From: Casuarina equisetifolia
Taxonomy: Eukaryota > Streptophyta > Magnoliopsida > Fagales > Casuarinaceae
Assembly (NCBI GenBank): GCA_028551475.1
Contig: CM052355.1
Location: 496,001-560,000 of the forward strand
DNA length: 64,000 bases
Direction of reading: 5' to 3'
Below, one piece after another: positions 1 to 13,516 of the stretch. A program made the translations under genes and the position numbers. A model generated the notes under the pieces. The model searched no databases. It had not been told where the DNA came from and saw only the letters and a program-made list of their open reading frames with translations. Every line of letters starts with the position of its first letter. Within the stretch, counting starts at the first letter, position 1.

Positions 1-245
1 ACCGTTCTTTTTGTTAGGAGATAAACTAGCTATATTCTTGGTTAGTACCTCTCTCTCTAAAGCTCACATGATACTGTCCTGCCCCTATATTCATCAAAAA
101 TGAAACAACAGTATTGAGATTTACAATCAGACAATGGAAGAGATGGATAGACTAGACGATAATATATCTCTTTCAGGTCCCTCCTTGGCAGCTTATAAAA
201 AGCGATGAACAAATTACAATTAACCTGTGAAGCCAGATTTTCAAC
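1..245. other. 3' flank of the RETICULATA-related gene
   Basis: AT-rich sequence downstream (on the minus strand) of the stop codon at 246-248. It probably contains the 3' UTR. No separate gene or repeat was recognised. Confidence 0.5.
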
Positions 246-3200
246 TCATTGATTGTTGATTTTGTCAACAGTGGCATCTTCCGTGTTGTTGCAATCCAAT
301 ACAGCATGATTAGGAGAATCTGGTATTTCATAAGAGGGCGGTTTACTCTTCTGACTTTGCAGTCCAGTAAACCGTGCAAGATCAACCCATTGCTGCAGCA
401 TTGGTGGGAGAGGCATCATTCAACGAGTATTGGACAAAATATCATTCAAATGCATTATAGCGGTGGTATTGATAAATGAAGGTAGCAGGAAAGATATAAC
501 AACAGAAATAATAGTATAATGCACAGTACAGAGCTCTGATCAGCAAAATAAAAAGAAAAAAGAGAAAAAAAATCAACCTATGTGCAAAACCCCGAAAAAC
601 TCAAAAAAGATAAATTCACTGATTCTAGAAATATTTTACTAAAACCACAGTGGGAGAATAATTCCCCACCGTCCTTTCTTATGTTCTCTTGTGACAAGCA
701 GAAGCTATCTAATAACACTAATTACATACTTTATGTTCTCTTAAGCACAAGCAATCTAATAAGATTAACTGCATACTCAGCACGTATAAACTTATCAGAT
801 GAATAGTTTCTATTATGGTTCTTGGAGAGGATTATATGCTGCTACAACTTCATATGATCCATTCAACAAGTAAAGGAATAAATGGAATAAAACATAGAGT
901 GAAAGGGTAGACCATACAGAACGTCAAATGATTCTAACCTGAGTTCCCCAATAAGAGTTGATTGTCCGAACAATAAAAGATAACATATTCACAAATAAGA
1001 TCTGAGAAGAAAATAAATCAGAAATCCGATGCTCCACTATTCCAGCAATAATCTGCATTTCAATTCATTTTGATATTATTATCAAGCCAAAAACTGATAT
1101 TAAGATGCACATATATTATACATTTCTGTGTCAATTAACATGGACAAATTATATCTCAAAATAATAAATGATTGAAAGGTGATTCATCTCAGATTATTTC
1201 ATATTTCTAATGTAAGAATAATGTAACAGCCTCTATCAATCGAAAGGAAGCTTCAACACCTTAAAAAGAGCTGTAATTACTATAGTCCTATGACTTAGGC
1301 TACACAAATGAAACTTTAAAATTTAGGAAAACTATTTGGGTTTTCAAGGGGTCTCAATTTATTTTCAAGATTTCTGAAATAGATACTTTTACTTGCTTAG
1401 ATCCTTTGCATTTCCAATCCACTCCTTTCATCAAAAACTACTTCATAACGTTAATATGAAAACATGAGCAATTTACAACACCATGAGAGCCATGCGTCCT
1501 ACGTTTTGTGAGAATTGTTTTTCAATTGTATTCAAAGAGGAAATTACAAACGCAACATAATAAAAAGAAAAGAATAGCTACTGAACAACATGAAAAGCCC
1601 TAGAAAGAAAAGTCAAGTTTAAAAATCCATATGGTAATTTGAAATTGAGGAAAACCCAGGTAAATCTAACAAAATTTCACCATTCAAAAATAATAAAAAT
1701 GAAGATATACGGTTTTTAGACAAATGGAGATATATGATCAGTATGAAATTGATCTTTAAATGTATATAGAAGAATTTGTACATCTGTACATGTAACTGAT
1801 TCGTACAAGCATCTGAAATGAACACTCTTTACCTGGTAACGAAGATTTGCTGATGTACCCAGAAAGCATCCATAGACGACTGCCGTCTTGAGTATTGGAG
1901 ATCTTTTGTTTCGTTGATCACCAAGAAGTGCTGGATTGAGGACTTTGCGGATTGCATATAGAACATTCGACGCAGCCACAGTTCCAATACTGGAAATAAA
2001 TCCAACACTAGCAAGTTTCAAACCACCAAAAAGCACTGATGCAAGTCTGTGACTGAGATTCCAGTCCTTTCCGGCGGGAGTTTTTTGGAAAGCATTATCA
2101 GGGATGGAACCAAGGAGACCTTGCAAAGCATCTATACTATCAGGCATATTTATATCATCAGCAGACGAAAGAAATGAGAGAGTTGGGGCAGGAAGCCAAA
2201 CTGTGAAGAAATCAACAACAGTTCCTCTGACAGTATCCGTTATAACATAATCAAGCTCTTCAAAGAAATTTTCTTTACGCCTCCCATACTGGGCTAGGAG
2301 AGTAGTTGTTATAGATATAGCTTCTTCTATAGCTAATCTATGCAAGAATTTGGGATCTGCTAACAATCTTTCCCTGAAACCCTGCATCAAGATGAACTAC
2401 CATTTACATTCCCTTCCCTACCAACAACTGCTTTCTCCATAGCATCAGAAAATGAAAACTGGGTATTGCCCAATGATATGCAGAACTTTACAATAACACA
2501 TGAAAAAATTTCGTCTTGATCAAATACTAAAATGAAGATTTCATTTTTGCAAACTGAAATACCTGGAAACGGTGAGTCAGTTCTGAAATAAGAGGATATT
2601 GCTCCAAATCAAAGAAGTTTTGGAGTACCTCAGGAGACACTAAACCAAGATCAAGTCCTTTTTGAAGGTCCTGAAAAGCAAATCAACATTATGTTTTAAT
2701 GAAGCAAAAGAGGGTCATTAGGGAGATAATACTTACATAAAGACAAGTTAACTAAGGGCCACAACCATTTATTCACGTACTGAACCTATTTGGATAAGTA
2801 AGAAAGCCACAAAGAGTTATAAGGATCACCAACTAACCAGCCCACCCAATAACAGTTTAAACTCCAGGGCTTTGGATTCTGATATTTGTAGTGGATCAAG
2901 AAGTAACATTAAATAAGGATCAATCCGATCAAGTTGATCAATAGAATTCCCCATATTTCAAGATACCATTAAAACAGCTAACCTGAGGAAGGGCATCTCG
3001 CCTCCTGCCAGCTGCATTCATTACTCGAGCAATTTCAGCACGATCAAAACAATTTCTACTGCAGGGTCTAGCAGCAGAATACCACAGGAAATCAGCAACA
3101 GGAACTTCACCTTCCCTCCTTATCTGTTGCCTTTCAGGATCAAGTAGTATAACCACTTGGTTTTTCTTTTGCATCTTTTTCGAAATTCTTGCTGGCAGCC

Positions 3201-5655
3201 CAGTCCCTCTAGATCCATGAATGACATGGCTTGCACCCGTTACCACTACTAGCATACCAGTGGCTGCTCCATCCACCATGTTTTGTAAAATGATCTGGGA
3301 CATGGTATATTCCTCAACCACTCTTGCTTGTGCAGATAAGTAAGAGCTTGGCCCAAAGGGAACAGATTGACTAGGAGAATTCATTTCAATTGGTGATCTG
3401 CGGGATATGGAAGTGAAGCCTGAAATGAAGCCTGAACCAGCTGGAGGGGCATATACTCTACGATCAGCCTTTGAAAGTCCACGAATTCCTTCCGCTTGGA
3501 CGGTTCTTAAAACCTGTTAATATCATGCTGTCTGTAGTTACTACATCAAGTCATGCATAAGACGAGAATAAAATTACTTCAAATAAAAGTCAAGGAAGAA
3601 ATTTGTGTGGTGAAGAAGGATAAGCAAACATATTATCCTTTTCATAATAGTAGATATATGTCTGGAAATTGGATTATGGGATCATATACCATGACAGGAC
3701 AGAGAAATAGACCTGAAGAAATTGAGAACACTAATTTTATTGGTCTGTCAAACATACATGATAGCAGTTTTTGCCATATAATAAACTGCAGAGTAATCTT
3801 TGTTCTAATTGCACTAAGCAGAATTTTGAGGTTTTCAGTCCTATCCTAAGAGGGAACTTCACTTTGAAACCCTAACTTTCAAGTACTAAATATGCTCCAG
3901 CACATGAAACGGTGCCAAGCATCAAGCCCATAACTTTGACCAATAGAAGCACGTTTACATGGCTGGATCATAACAACCGGTTTTGGGCCAATTGTTATAG
4001 TATCAACACCCAAACCACACTCATTGGCATATTGGTTGATTCTTAGACCCGAAGTTAACTTGCTAGGTTTGTTGCTAAGCTAATATATTACTTTGCTTTC
4101 AAGACATATATTATATCAGTTCACTACGTAGAGGACAGGAGGGTCATCTTTACAAGTGCCAATTGAGTGATGGAATATGCAATGAGTACCTTGAGTGGAA
4201 TACCACAAGCAACAAGCCGAATGCCATTATCTCGACAGTAGCTTAGAAGAGGCTGATATTCTTGCCAGCGTTCAGGTGGCCAATGAGATGCATAAGACTT
4301 CAATGTTTCCCCATCTATCCTGCCATCAAGAACAAACCTCAATATGAGCAATGCAGAAACGTAATAGAAGATGAGCAAATTAGCGCAGGTCCAAATGCCA
4401 ATTGTAAAATAAGTACATCATACTTCCTACAACATAGAGGTGGATAACATTAGTTTAGGATATTTCAGTAATTCGCGGTTTCAACATAAATTTGTGCTGT
4501 AAAGCTGGTCCAACGTCCTTAAACCTAACAGCTAAGTTCCCAAAAAAAGTCATCACGGTTACTAAACCATCGAGTGTCACAAGAAATCCAAACATAAAAG
4601 AAAGGTCTAGAAAATATAATATTTGTCAAGAGAATAACACCACGACATGACCATTCAACACATAAAACTTAACAAGTAGCGAAACTGGCATCACTTAGGA
4701 GTCATCAATACGATTCCCTCCCACATATTAAAACTGGAATTAAATATCGCACTTCTTTACCAATAATAATGCTTGTGATTCATATAAGAACATGAGATCG
4801 TTCACTATCCACACGGTATGTTCAAGAGACAATATACAACATAACGTTGGTGATATGTGGTCTGACATGGAATTTAGAACAAAATTAACCAAATCTATTC
4901 AAACACAACTATATAAAGCATCACAAACTATTAAAAACAGCATCATTTACTGCAGCTAAATACACAGATGCGAAGCAGGATATATATGTGCGTGCGTGTG
5001 TTTGTAGGTACGGAATTCGGTCAAAAGAAAACCTTTTATCCATATACTGATTGAGCTGCTCCTGCATATCACAAGGAAACGCCTCCAGCGCCAAAGATAT
5101 GTTCCTATCACATTCAGCGCACCTTTTCCTCAAGTTCCTCAGAATCTCAAGCTCCAATTCCTTATCGTCTCGGATCGGTACGTGCTCGGCCTCTCCTAAA
5201 TATACAATTCTCGCGCTCATCAGCTTCTCCCAGACCTTCCGCTTATCCTTCCCTACAGCCAAAGGCTCTCCGATCACCGCCGCGTCGTAAATTCTCGAAA
5301 CTATCGCCTCCTCCTCCTCCTCCTTCTTCTCGACCGTTGGAGTCAGAGACGCCAGTGGCTTCGCCGGAGCAGCCGCATCAGGTGCCTTATCCTCAGCACG
5401 CGCCATCGCCGACTGCAGCACCCACGCGCTGGTGGTCAGCACAGGAGCGAGCAAGACGTGCCTTCTCGTGTGCGCAACATGAATACTTTGGTGAGCGCTG
5501 ACTGAGAGTATGAGGTGGCGGCGCTTCCGGTCGGTCGCCCTCCGGAAAACGAGGCGGCGAAGAGGATTGACCGGTGGAGCACATGAGCGGCGGAAACTAG
5601 AGCTTGTATGCAGTTGCGGTGGAGTATCGGAGCATCTATGGCTGCGGACCCTCAT
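246..5655 (-). CDS. RETICULATA-related protein (DUF399 + DUF3411), chloroplast
   Basis: Spliced model of seven exons: 5033-5655, 4190-4319, 2983-3513, 2563-2670, 1833-2381, 939-1052, 246-392; total 2202 bp, 733 aa, all junctions GT..AG with consistent phase. Length and order match Arabidopsis RER5/RER6 (At2g40400, At3g56140). The N terminus (about 1-85) is rich in Arg/Ser and has a short hydrophobic stretch, as expected for a chloroplast transit region. Residues about 117-400 form the DUF399/ChaN-like (Tiki superfamily) part, with the hallmark VYLGEAEH at 151-158 and a later VVTGASHV. The rest, from about [11 protein letters not shown] to EHRISDLF and INSYWGTQ, is the DUF3411 region that defines the RETICULATA family and contains predicted membrane stretches. 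Family members sit in the plastid envelope, and reticulata mutants have leaf mesophyll defects; the molecular activity is not known. Start chosen because it opens the only long frame into VYLGEAEH. Next gene on the same strand is the BADC1-like gene, as in Arabidopsis At3g56130/56140. Confidence 0.95.
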
Positions 5656-6674
5656 TTCGCGGCAAAGAATGTTAAAGCTCTGAATGCCACATGGTTTCAG
5701 AGGAAGAGAGACGTTGAATAAATTAAACTTCGGCCGTAGGTGAGTTTTGTTTTTCCGTTCTGTTGTATGACCACAATCTTTTTTGTTTGCTGCATATCTG
5801 TAATTCTCTTCGTCACATATATTCGTAAATTTCGTGTAAGTTTGTTTGGATATTGTGTAGATAATAGAAATAACTCCTACACTCAGTCTAAATATTTATT
5901 AAAACAAGTTCATTCACATCTCAAAATAGAGGAACACATTTTTAATTAGGTAGACATATTTTAATAATATAAAATTGAAGACGTGTTTGCCTATCACCCC
6001 AATTAGGAAAGCGTTAAGAAGCTTATTCAAATTTCACATACGTATATATTTGATAAAGTATACACATTTACACCTTAAAAATTTAAGATTAAACATTTAT
6101 ATTATAATATATCCTATTATCGCAATGGTGTAATATGGCACATCCCGTAATATTGCTTTTTATATGAACTTTAAGCATATCATATCCATATGAGTATTAA
6201 TGGAAAACTTGAATTTTGATATCACACTAAAAAATTTATTTTCACTTCAAAAGCTAAACACATACTACAACAAGAAGACATATGCTTTTTATTGTTTTAG
6301 ATTTGTTTAGTAAATTCTGTCAAACAAAAGATGGGGAAAGAGAAAGAAATTGTCCATTGACAAAAATAAGAAAAGTTGGACAAGAGATAACATCGTTAAT
6401 TGTAAACATTAAATCCACACAAATATTTTGTCAAGGGAAAGTTGGAAGCTTTTAATATGGCTTTCTCACATGGATAAATAAGTTTTATAAAACTGAATTC
6501 CATCAAACTTCAAAAGAGTGAAAAAGAGTTTTTTAAACATCATAGAAATGTGCTTTGCAAATGGATGAAAGTAGCTGGCTACATGCCATTGACCAAATAT
6601 GGAACATACCGAAGAGCATGAAGGAACAAGCAAAGGGACACGAAAAAAGAGAGGAAAGTGAAGCCAAACAGTAC
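5656..6674. other. AT-rich intergenic, RER promoter side
   Basis: Upstream region of the RETICULATA-related gene. From about 5740 onward it is AT-rich with no homology I recognise. Continuations of the EDS1-like exon (lipase GHSSG exon, EP domain) were looked for on the minus strand and not found. Confidence 0.5.
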
Positions 6675-7034
6675 CTTGTCTTCGAAATCCGGACCCCCCA
6701 AGATCTTGTCTTCAAATCTCTGCAGGAAGGCTTCGTTGATCGTGGCGACTTTATCATTGCCCATACTTCTGAGAGAAGGAAAGTTTGGTGGATGGCTGCG
6801 ATTGATCTCAGTTCCTCCAAAGTGTTTCTGATTACACGAATCACTTACAGACCAATCAGCGCCAAACCAAGATCCAGGAAAGCTAAAGAGGAGGGTATCC
6901 GATGACCCACGAGTTTTCTCGAGAACAAATGGCTTCTCCGGCGACTTGTGAGCTTTCATGGCACAAGAACAGGCCCTCTTGATTAGCTCTTCCCTCATTC
7001 CAATGATGTCTCCAAGCCTTGTTCCACTGGTCAT
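6675..7034 (-). pseudogene. EDS1-like first-exon fragment
   Basis: A 120-codon open frame reading MTSGTRLGDIIGMREELI, then AMKAHKSPEKPF, FSFPGSWFGADW, FPSLRSMGNDKVATINEAF. These match, in order, the N-terminal lipase-like region of ENHANCED DISEASE SUSCEPTIBILITY 1, the nucleocytoplasmic hub of TIR-NLR immunity. The frame ends at a plausible donor (AAG|GTACTG at 6675/6674), where the first exon of EDS1 genes would be expected to end. No second exon with the GxSxG lipase elbow and no C-terminal EP domain is seen in the 1 kb beyond it or elsewhere nearby, so this is a detached piece, not a full gene. A short local duplication (FEDKIL then FEDKVL) lies at its end. The reading frame is undisrupted, so the copy is either recent or retained. 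Alternative: a truncated expressed gene. Confidence 0.75.
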
Positions 7035-8697
7035 CGTCTTTAGTTTCGCTTCCTCTTGTTTAAGCTGGAGCTTGAAGAAGTCTTTACTTTCCTCTGTATT
7101 GGGTTCGCCGGAGACGTGATGGTGACCTTTTTCTTGGGTTGCTTGACAAGGCTTGGAAGCTGATACTTACAGTGGAACGTTTGTAAAATCAAACTACTCA
7201 AGTAAAGACTGAGATGTAAGCGAATTGGAGGATAGATTCACGCATATCGTACATGCTTCCAAGTCCCAAGATTGCTCAAGTTCTAATATACTACGACTTC
7301 CAAGATTGCACAAACAAGTTCGTCCGAGATCTACCTATGTATCTGATTTCTCAAATAGTTAAGAGAATTGTCTTTATGAGTGACAAAAGTCTCAAGAGAC
7401 TCCCCATGGGATAAGCTTGGGTCACTAGAAGATTTTAATCTAACTGTTCAAGGCTTAAGATGTTCTCAAAATAGTTGTGAGTAATAAGATTGCTTTTTGA
7501 TGCCTTTGTTTGAGTGGAATTGCCATTAAAAAATAATTTAAAAAAAGCCATCATTTTTATAAAATGGATGAGTTACAAACATGCTTGTTATAACAAAAGA
7601 TAGATTTTTTTGCTAAATAAAATTCTTTTATTGATAATATAATTGTTATTTCTTCTTATTTTGTGCAGTTTTTCAAGTTACTGACCTTTTTATTTTTTTG
7701 TGGATCAAGTAACAATTGATCATTTTAAGTACTTTGAACAATACCATACTATTCCTTTTGATTGTTTTTGTTCTTGTCTAAAAATACTCAAAAGGAAAAA
7801 TGTATGTACATAAACATTTGCAAAAACGATTAATTTAAACTATTCAGTTGAAACTTTAATTTATCGAACTTTAGATAGTTTTGCAAGTAATTTATTTTAT
7901 AAGTTTAGTGTTTAAAAGTTCATAGAATCAATTAATTTATTCACTAACCTATTTAGACTAATACATGGATTTGCCTCCCTCATATACATAAGAGCTATTG
8001 AAATGCCTAACAATTAAAACAAGGACCTTGAAAACTATCCGTTTCCTAAGCGTTGCCATACTTTCTATTTGTTTATTATATGGGTAACATTTTACCGAAC
8101 ATTATACAGAGTTTCTTATAGACATTTGGTAAACTTTGGAAGTTCCTCTTAATTGTCTGATTTAGTTACTGCCCACGATCCGTGGAAAGATCTGATTCTT
8201 GGGAACAGTTTCGGAATAGACTCGCAAATTTGTCCGAAAAGGAGGGTGTCTTTCGTTGGCTGTACTGAACTATGTGCTCGTCTTTTGGCATCGAAAGAGG
8301 TCATTCCATTATAGAAAATTTTTCTTTGCTGATAATGCCGTTGACGGTGGTACAACATTTTATTCTTAGATAAACAAAATGGGAAGGGGAGCCCCTCACA
8401 TGAAATTATCCAGTTATCTCCAGAAAATAAAATTTTTGTATTGATTTTTATTGTCAAAAGGAAAACCTACTTTAAAGAAACACCTTCATGGTTTTAAAGT
8501 TGAAAGAATATGCAACTGAGAAAGTACACGAAGTCTTGTCCTAAGAAAACAACCAACTTTTTCTCAATACTACAATGCTCAAACAATCATTCCCGGATCT
8601 ACAGCCAATTCTCAGAAGAGATACCAAGAACAGATCAACAACTATGCTTGCTTGCCCTACTTAAGAGGGGGTAAAGATGGAAAGACCGGGGGAAAGC
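7035..8697. other. intergenic between EDS1 fragment and BADC gene
   Basis: About 1.6 kb. On the minus strand the frame of the EDS1 fragment stays open for roughly 55 codons upstream of its ATG, to a stop at about 7170. The rest is AT-rich. A 102-codon minus frame at 8149-8457 shows no recognised domain. The part nearest 8698 should include the 3' UTR of the BADC gene. Confidence 0.45.
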
Positions 8698-11600
8698 TCA
8701 CTTTATACCGTGGAATGACGGCAAGACAGCAATAAGAGGATCACCATAACCAACAGCTTCTGCAGACCACAAAGTTTAAATCAAACAGTCAAAGAGCTAT
8801 TACAGCCGATCATTCTCTACATCAATAAATGTACTAAAACTTAAGTTCCAAACCATAAATTCACGGAATATTATTGCATCAGTAGAAGCTTTAAATCAAT
8901 ACAAAAAATTTCTCTATTCACCACACACAGACTCAAATTTATTTAACCATTTCTTTAAAGGCTAGACTGCAACAAATGAACGTGTAAACATTCGATAAAA
9001 AGCCTAGCTAGCCTGAACATACTTTTGCATTAACGAGACACTGCACTGGCAATTACGAGAAATATCATGACACCAATGACTGATCCCCAAGAATTGTAAG
9101 GAATCATGTAAATCAAAAGGTGCAATTAATCTTGCAAGCGTATATTGGATACAACTTAAATGGGATTATACCCCACAATCATGAGCCAAAGATGCATATT
9201 GTCTGTGATGAGAGAAGGCAAGGACTATCCGTGTTCCTAGATAAAGTAAGTTTTGTATGAATGCTTAGAACGTGGAGATTCCAGAGGCTAATAGATTATG
9301 GCTCCTGTTGGCACCCATGGTGTCTTACAGAGCCAAACTAAAATCCCCAGTAATTTATACTTGGTGCAATGTGATTCACGATAATTAAATCAAGTTCTAA
9401 ATAAGAAAATTAAAGACATTTTACCTCCATCATCATAAAGGACCTTTAGGATTTCTCCTGCCTTATCCGACTGCTCAAGATACCAATAGCAAATCATCAT
9501 TATAAGCAATTATCATGAAGAAATAGTCAAAATTAAGAAACAGAAACAAGACTATTCACCTTTACAGGAAGTTCAGTGCCAAACTGATCCAAATATCCAA
9601 TTACTTGTCCTTCTTTTATTAAATCACCCTGTAAATCCCAAAAAAAGCCAATTGAGATTCTGCACCCAAGCAGATGTTTCTTACACCTTAGACCAACAAT
9701 ATCTATGCATACACTGATACCTCTTTACAGATAGGAGGTTGCTTCTTCCCTTTCACTGTTCTACCCCTTCGAAACGAACCAACCTGACAGCAAAAGGTGA
9801 TAGAAGAGAGTACATGACAACCTAGAGACAGAAAGGAAAAGAAACATGAAAAGTGAACCAAACCACAGAAAATCTCTACATACCGTTGGAGATGCTACTA
9901 GGAGATATCCATTGGATCCGGCAGCCTCTAAGGCTGCTAACTTTGAGGACTTTTCTAAGGCGACATTTGTAAATGGGCTGGAAGCTTTTGGTGGTGATGG
10001 AGGGGGGGAGGAAGGTGCTGATTCCATGGGTTCAGTTGGAATAGGTGGTGGAGTTGTGGGTGAAATTCCAGACGTGGGAACTTTTGTGGCTCCAATATTC
10101 CGCTTCAGATGCATTTCGAATTCTCCAATCTATCAAAAAGCAACATATAAGCAGTTTTCAAGAAAGATACTGCACTAAACATCTGAAACTCCATGGAACT
10201 GAAAGCCTCGACAGGCAATGATCTGAAGGCAGACATGTGACAGAAAAGGGGATGACTGACTTCCTACTGGGGTAACTCTAACACATCAGCGAAAGTATTT
10301 GACATAACATTAATAGATGCATTAACTCTATGCCCCTGCCATGGTTGATATCTTATGCTTCCATTATGCACAACTCCTATTGTTCGTTTCAAGGAGACTA
10401 TTAAAAATCCTCATAGGATATTTAGTTACGAAAATCTTTCTGACACTTCCTACTTCAATGCAATTTTCAGATACACCATTAAAAAGAATTAAACGATGGA
10501 CAGCAAGCCAGCTACTTAAACAAGGGACATAGAGATTTACCTTTAGTTTTAGCTCTGCAATCTCTGTCTCATCACAGACCTCTAGCACAAGTGCCTTTAT
10601 AGAAAGAAAAAGAAAGAGAGAAAAAAAGCAACTCAGTCACATTTTAAAACAGAAGGAAAGAATACAAAACATGAAGATAGCCAGATTACCAGCTCATGTC
10701 AACAAAGATAACTGGGAGTAATTCAATCTGATGAGAAGTGAAAAAAATAAAATAAAATAATGAACATAGTTTGGGAAGAGGTGTTCTGAAAGACAAAGCC
10801 AGAGTGTTGAGTTGTGCTTTCAGCATTGAAGATTTGCAGGAGTTTGATTCAGCCCTGGAAAAAACTAAATATGCAATGTAAACTGACAAGCTAAGTACAA
10901 GAATATAAATCATCATGTAGGAGTTCATCAACGTCAACCCTGGTACACTAAAAGCATTTGAGTTTCAGCATTGAAGCACGACTGAAAATAACAATTGACA
11001 AAAATGGCTGTATATTTTTTGGACAGCTTAGCAGTTATAAAAAAAATAAAAACTAGTTCGTTTTTCTGGAAGGGAAAAAGGAAACATTACAGCTAGTATC
11101 CGAAGATCTGTTATTGGTCAGCTTTATCACCACATCAACAGATAAAAAATGGAGTTGAAAAGCTAGTAGTATCCAAACAGATACTCTCACCTCAAATCCA
11201 TTCGGAAAAGGAGAAACCAATGGTGTTTTCTTCTCCACTGATTGTCGGGCAAAGCTCTCTGTTGAAACTGTCATCATAACCATTCAGTTTTGGGATGCAA
11301 AGATAACAGATTAACTCAGACAATTGTATTTATGACATACTCAACATCCAGAAGTGAAAAAATATTTCAAATTATCTTGTTTTCATGAATAACATGAATG
11401 CCAATAGGAGAATGGCAGTTTCATCCCTGAAGAAGACAAAATTCCAAATGCGACCAGCTTTGTCAATGATAACGATTACCTTTAGTGAAAGCATGGTGAA
11501 GTTGCAATCTGACAATCCCAAATATAATGTAGAAAAGAACGTAAACAGTTAAAAAATGGACATATTGGCATCGGGACTGAAGTTTATCTTCCTTTTTCAA

Positions 11601-13475
11601 AAGCATACTTACAAACGCTGTTGAGGAAAATGACAAAATCTATGCGCCATTTTTATGGCCAAGACCACATGAGTTCAGACACCAAAGCAGGATTATATAT
11701 CTTATTCTATAACCACTAGACCTGTATTTTCTCTTTCATATCTGCTATAACCTGGGAATATCAAGATTATAGATTTCATTGAACTCTACAGCTTATGTGA
11801 CCATAAAGAAATAACCTCACCATCAGACTTAGATGTTTCAGATGCTTCAGATGTTTTTGCTGATGATACTATCATCCCCCTTCGCGTTGTTGATGAAAGC
11901 ACAAGCTTCCTATTAACTGTCACACCCTCAGAGAGGAATTTTCTGGGGACTGGCCAGTTAGCATTATGTATAGCTGCCTGACCTGGCTTCTCAAGTAAGG
12001 ATCGGACATGTGAAGTAGTCGCTACAGAACCTAGAAACCAACATAGCCATGCAAGCATTATGTGAAGATCAAGATTTTATAAACAGCTCAATAGTCTGCA
12101 CTTTGCAGCGTTAAGAAAAAAATCATTTTACAAACGTTTTAATATAAAAGAGAGAGAGGCCTATGAAGTAATGCAGTGAAAGATACAAAAAGTGCACAAC
12201 TTATGTTAAAAATAGAAGTGAAAAAGACAAAGAAAGAAAGGAAGAAAAGAAAAAGAAATTTACTTGTAATGGTTTAAAGACCATATCATGACAGTTTGCG
12301 GATGTAACAACTATCAAAATAATCCTTTGGTAAAGGAGAATTGCCACATGGATTCTACAGATGCCAGAATTTCAATGTTCTCAGGAGAAAACTCATATTT
12401 GAGCCTCCAAAAGTACACCTTTTTTTTTTTTTTTTTTTTTGGAGGGATACATAAAAACTTACACAATTATTCTTAATTTTCTCCCTCAGGGAAGCAGTTT
12501 GGTTTGTTGTCTGAAGTAGGCAGCATCTGCCCTTACTCATATGCTTTACAAGATATTTGAAGAACGATAATACTCCATGGTCCCCTCGTGAAGTTGGCAA
12601 CCAGTCACAGCTAAGAGCTTATTATTTACTTTTCAATAAAAAGCATCCTAGCGTGATTATGATTTCCAAAACCTTTTGTGACTAAATAGATAAGATAAAC
12701 AGCCTTGAGATCACACCAACCATTTTTTGCCTCCCTAAAGAAAACTAGAAATGGAAAGTCACGAACCATCATCTGCAACTAGTGGTTAGGATTCTAAGAA
12801 TTCCAATCTGGAGTTATCCTGAGAAATGTAGGAGATCCTATTCCTTGCGATATGAAGAAAGCTACTTTTCTGCATCATTGACTTCGTCACCTAAAATACA
12901 CATTTACTTCACAACATCTCTTGTACTATAAACGGCAACTGTGCCTGTGCTACGCAGCTCTTGTTCTGATTTTGAAGTCTGTAACCAGGACAGCACTACC
13001 TTTCATAAATTAAAATCATAACGCAAAAGTACCAATAACTTCATATAATAGCAACTACCGCTTTCTTTCTTTTTTTCTTTTCTTTTCTCACTTAGAACCT
13101 CCCAAAAGGTACACCTTCCAATTCAGGATTTACACTAAATTTAGACAAATGCTACAGGCAACACAGTAAGGTACGACTGAGCTCGTGGCTTGGCCAGATC
13201 GCAAGAAGTACAGTATCTAACAGATGACAAGGCTAAGCTCATACGATCTAAATCGCAGATTAAGATCTGGTTCCTAAAACAAGAATACAACAAAAATCTC
13301 AAGAAAAGGAGACGACATGCTTTAAAATTGCAACATTTTCATTCAACGCACTCCGCATTTTTCAATTCCTTATCCTCTGATTTCATCATCGAACGAAACG
13401 GCGCCTAATCAAACAAGAAAAAACCAGCTCCAAGCTCAAATCAAGCAAGACTCGCACACACGTACATATTTAGAA

Positions 13476-13516
<41 letters not shown>

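Noticed and set aside
8149-8457. 102-codon minus frame near the EDS1 fragment
   Set aside because: Checked as a possible EDS1 exon; no lipase or EP-domain motif and no splice-consistent frame.
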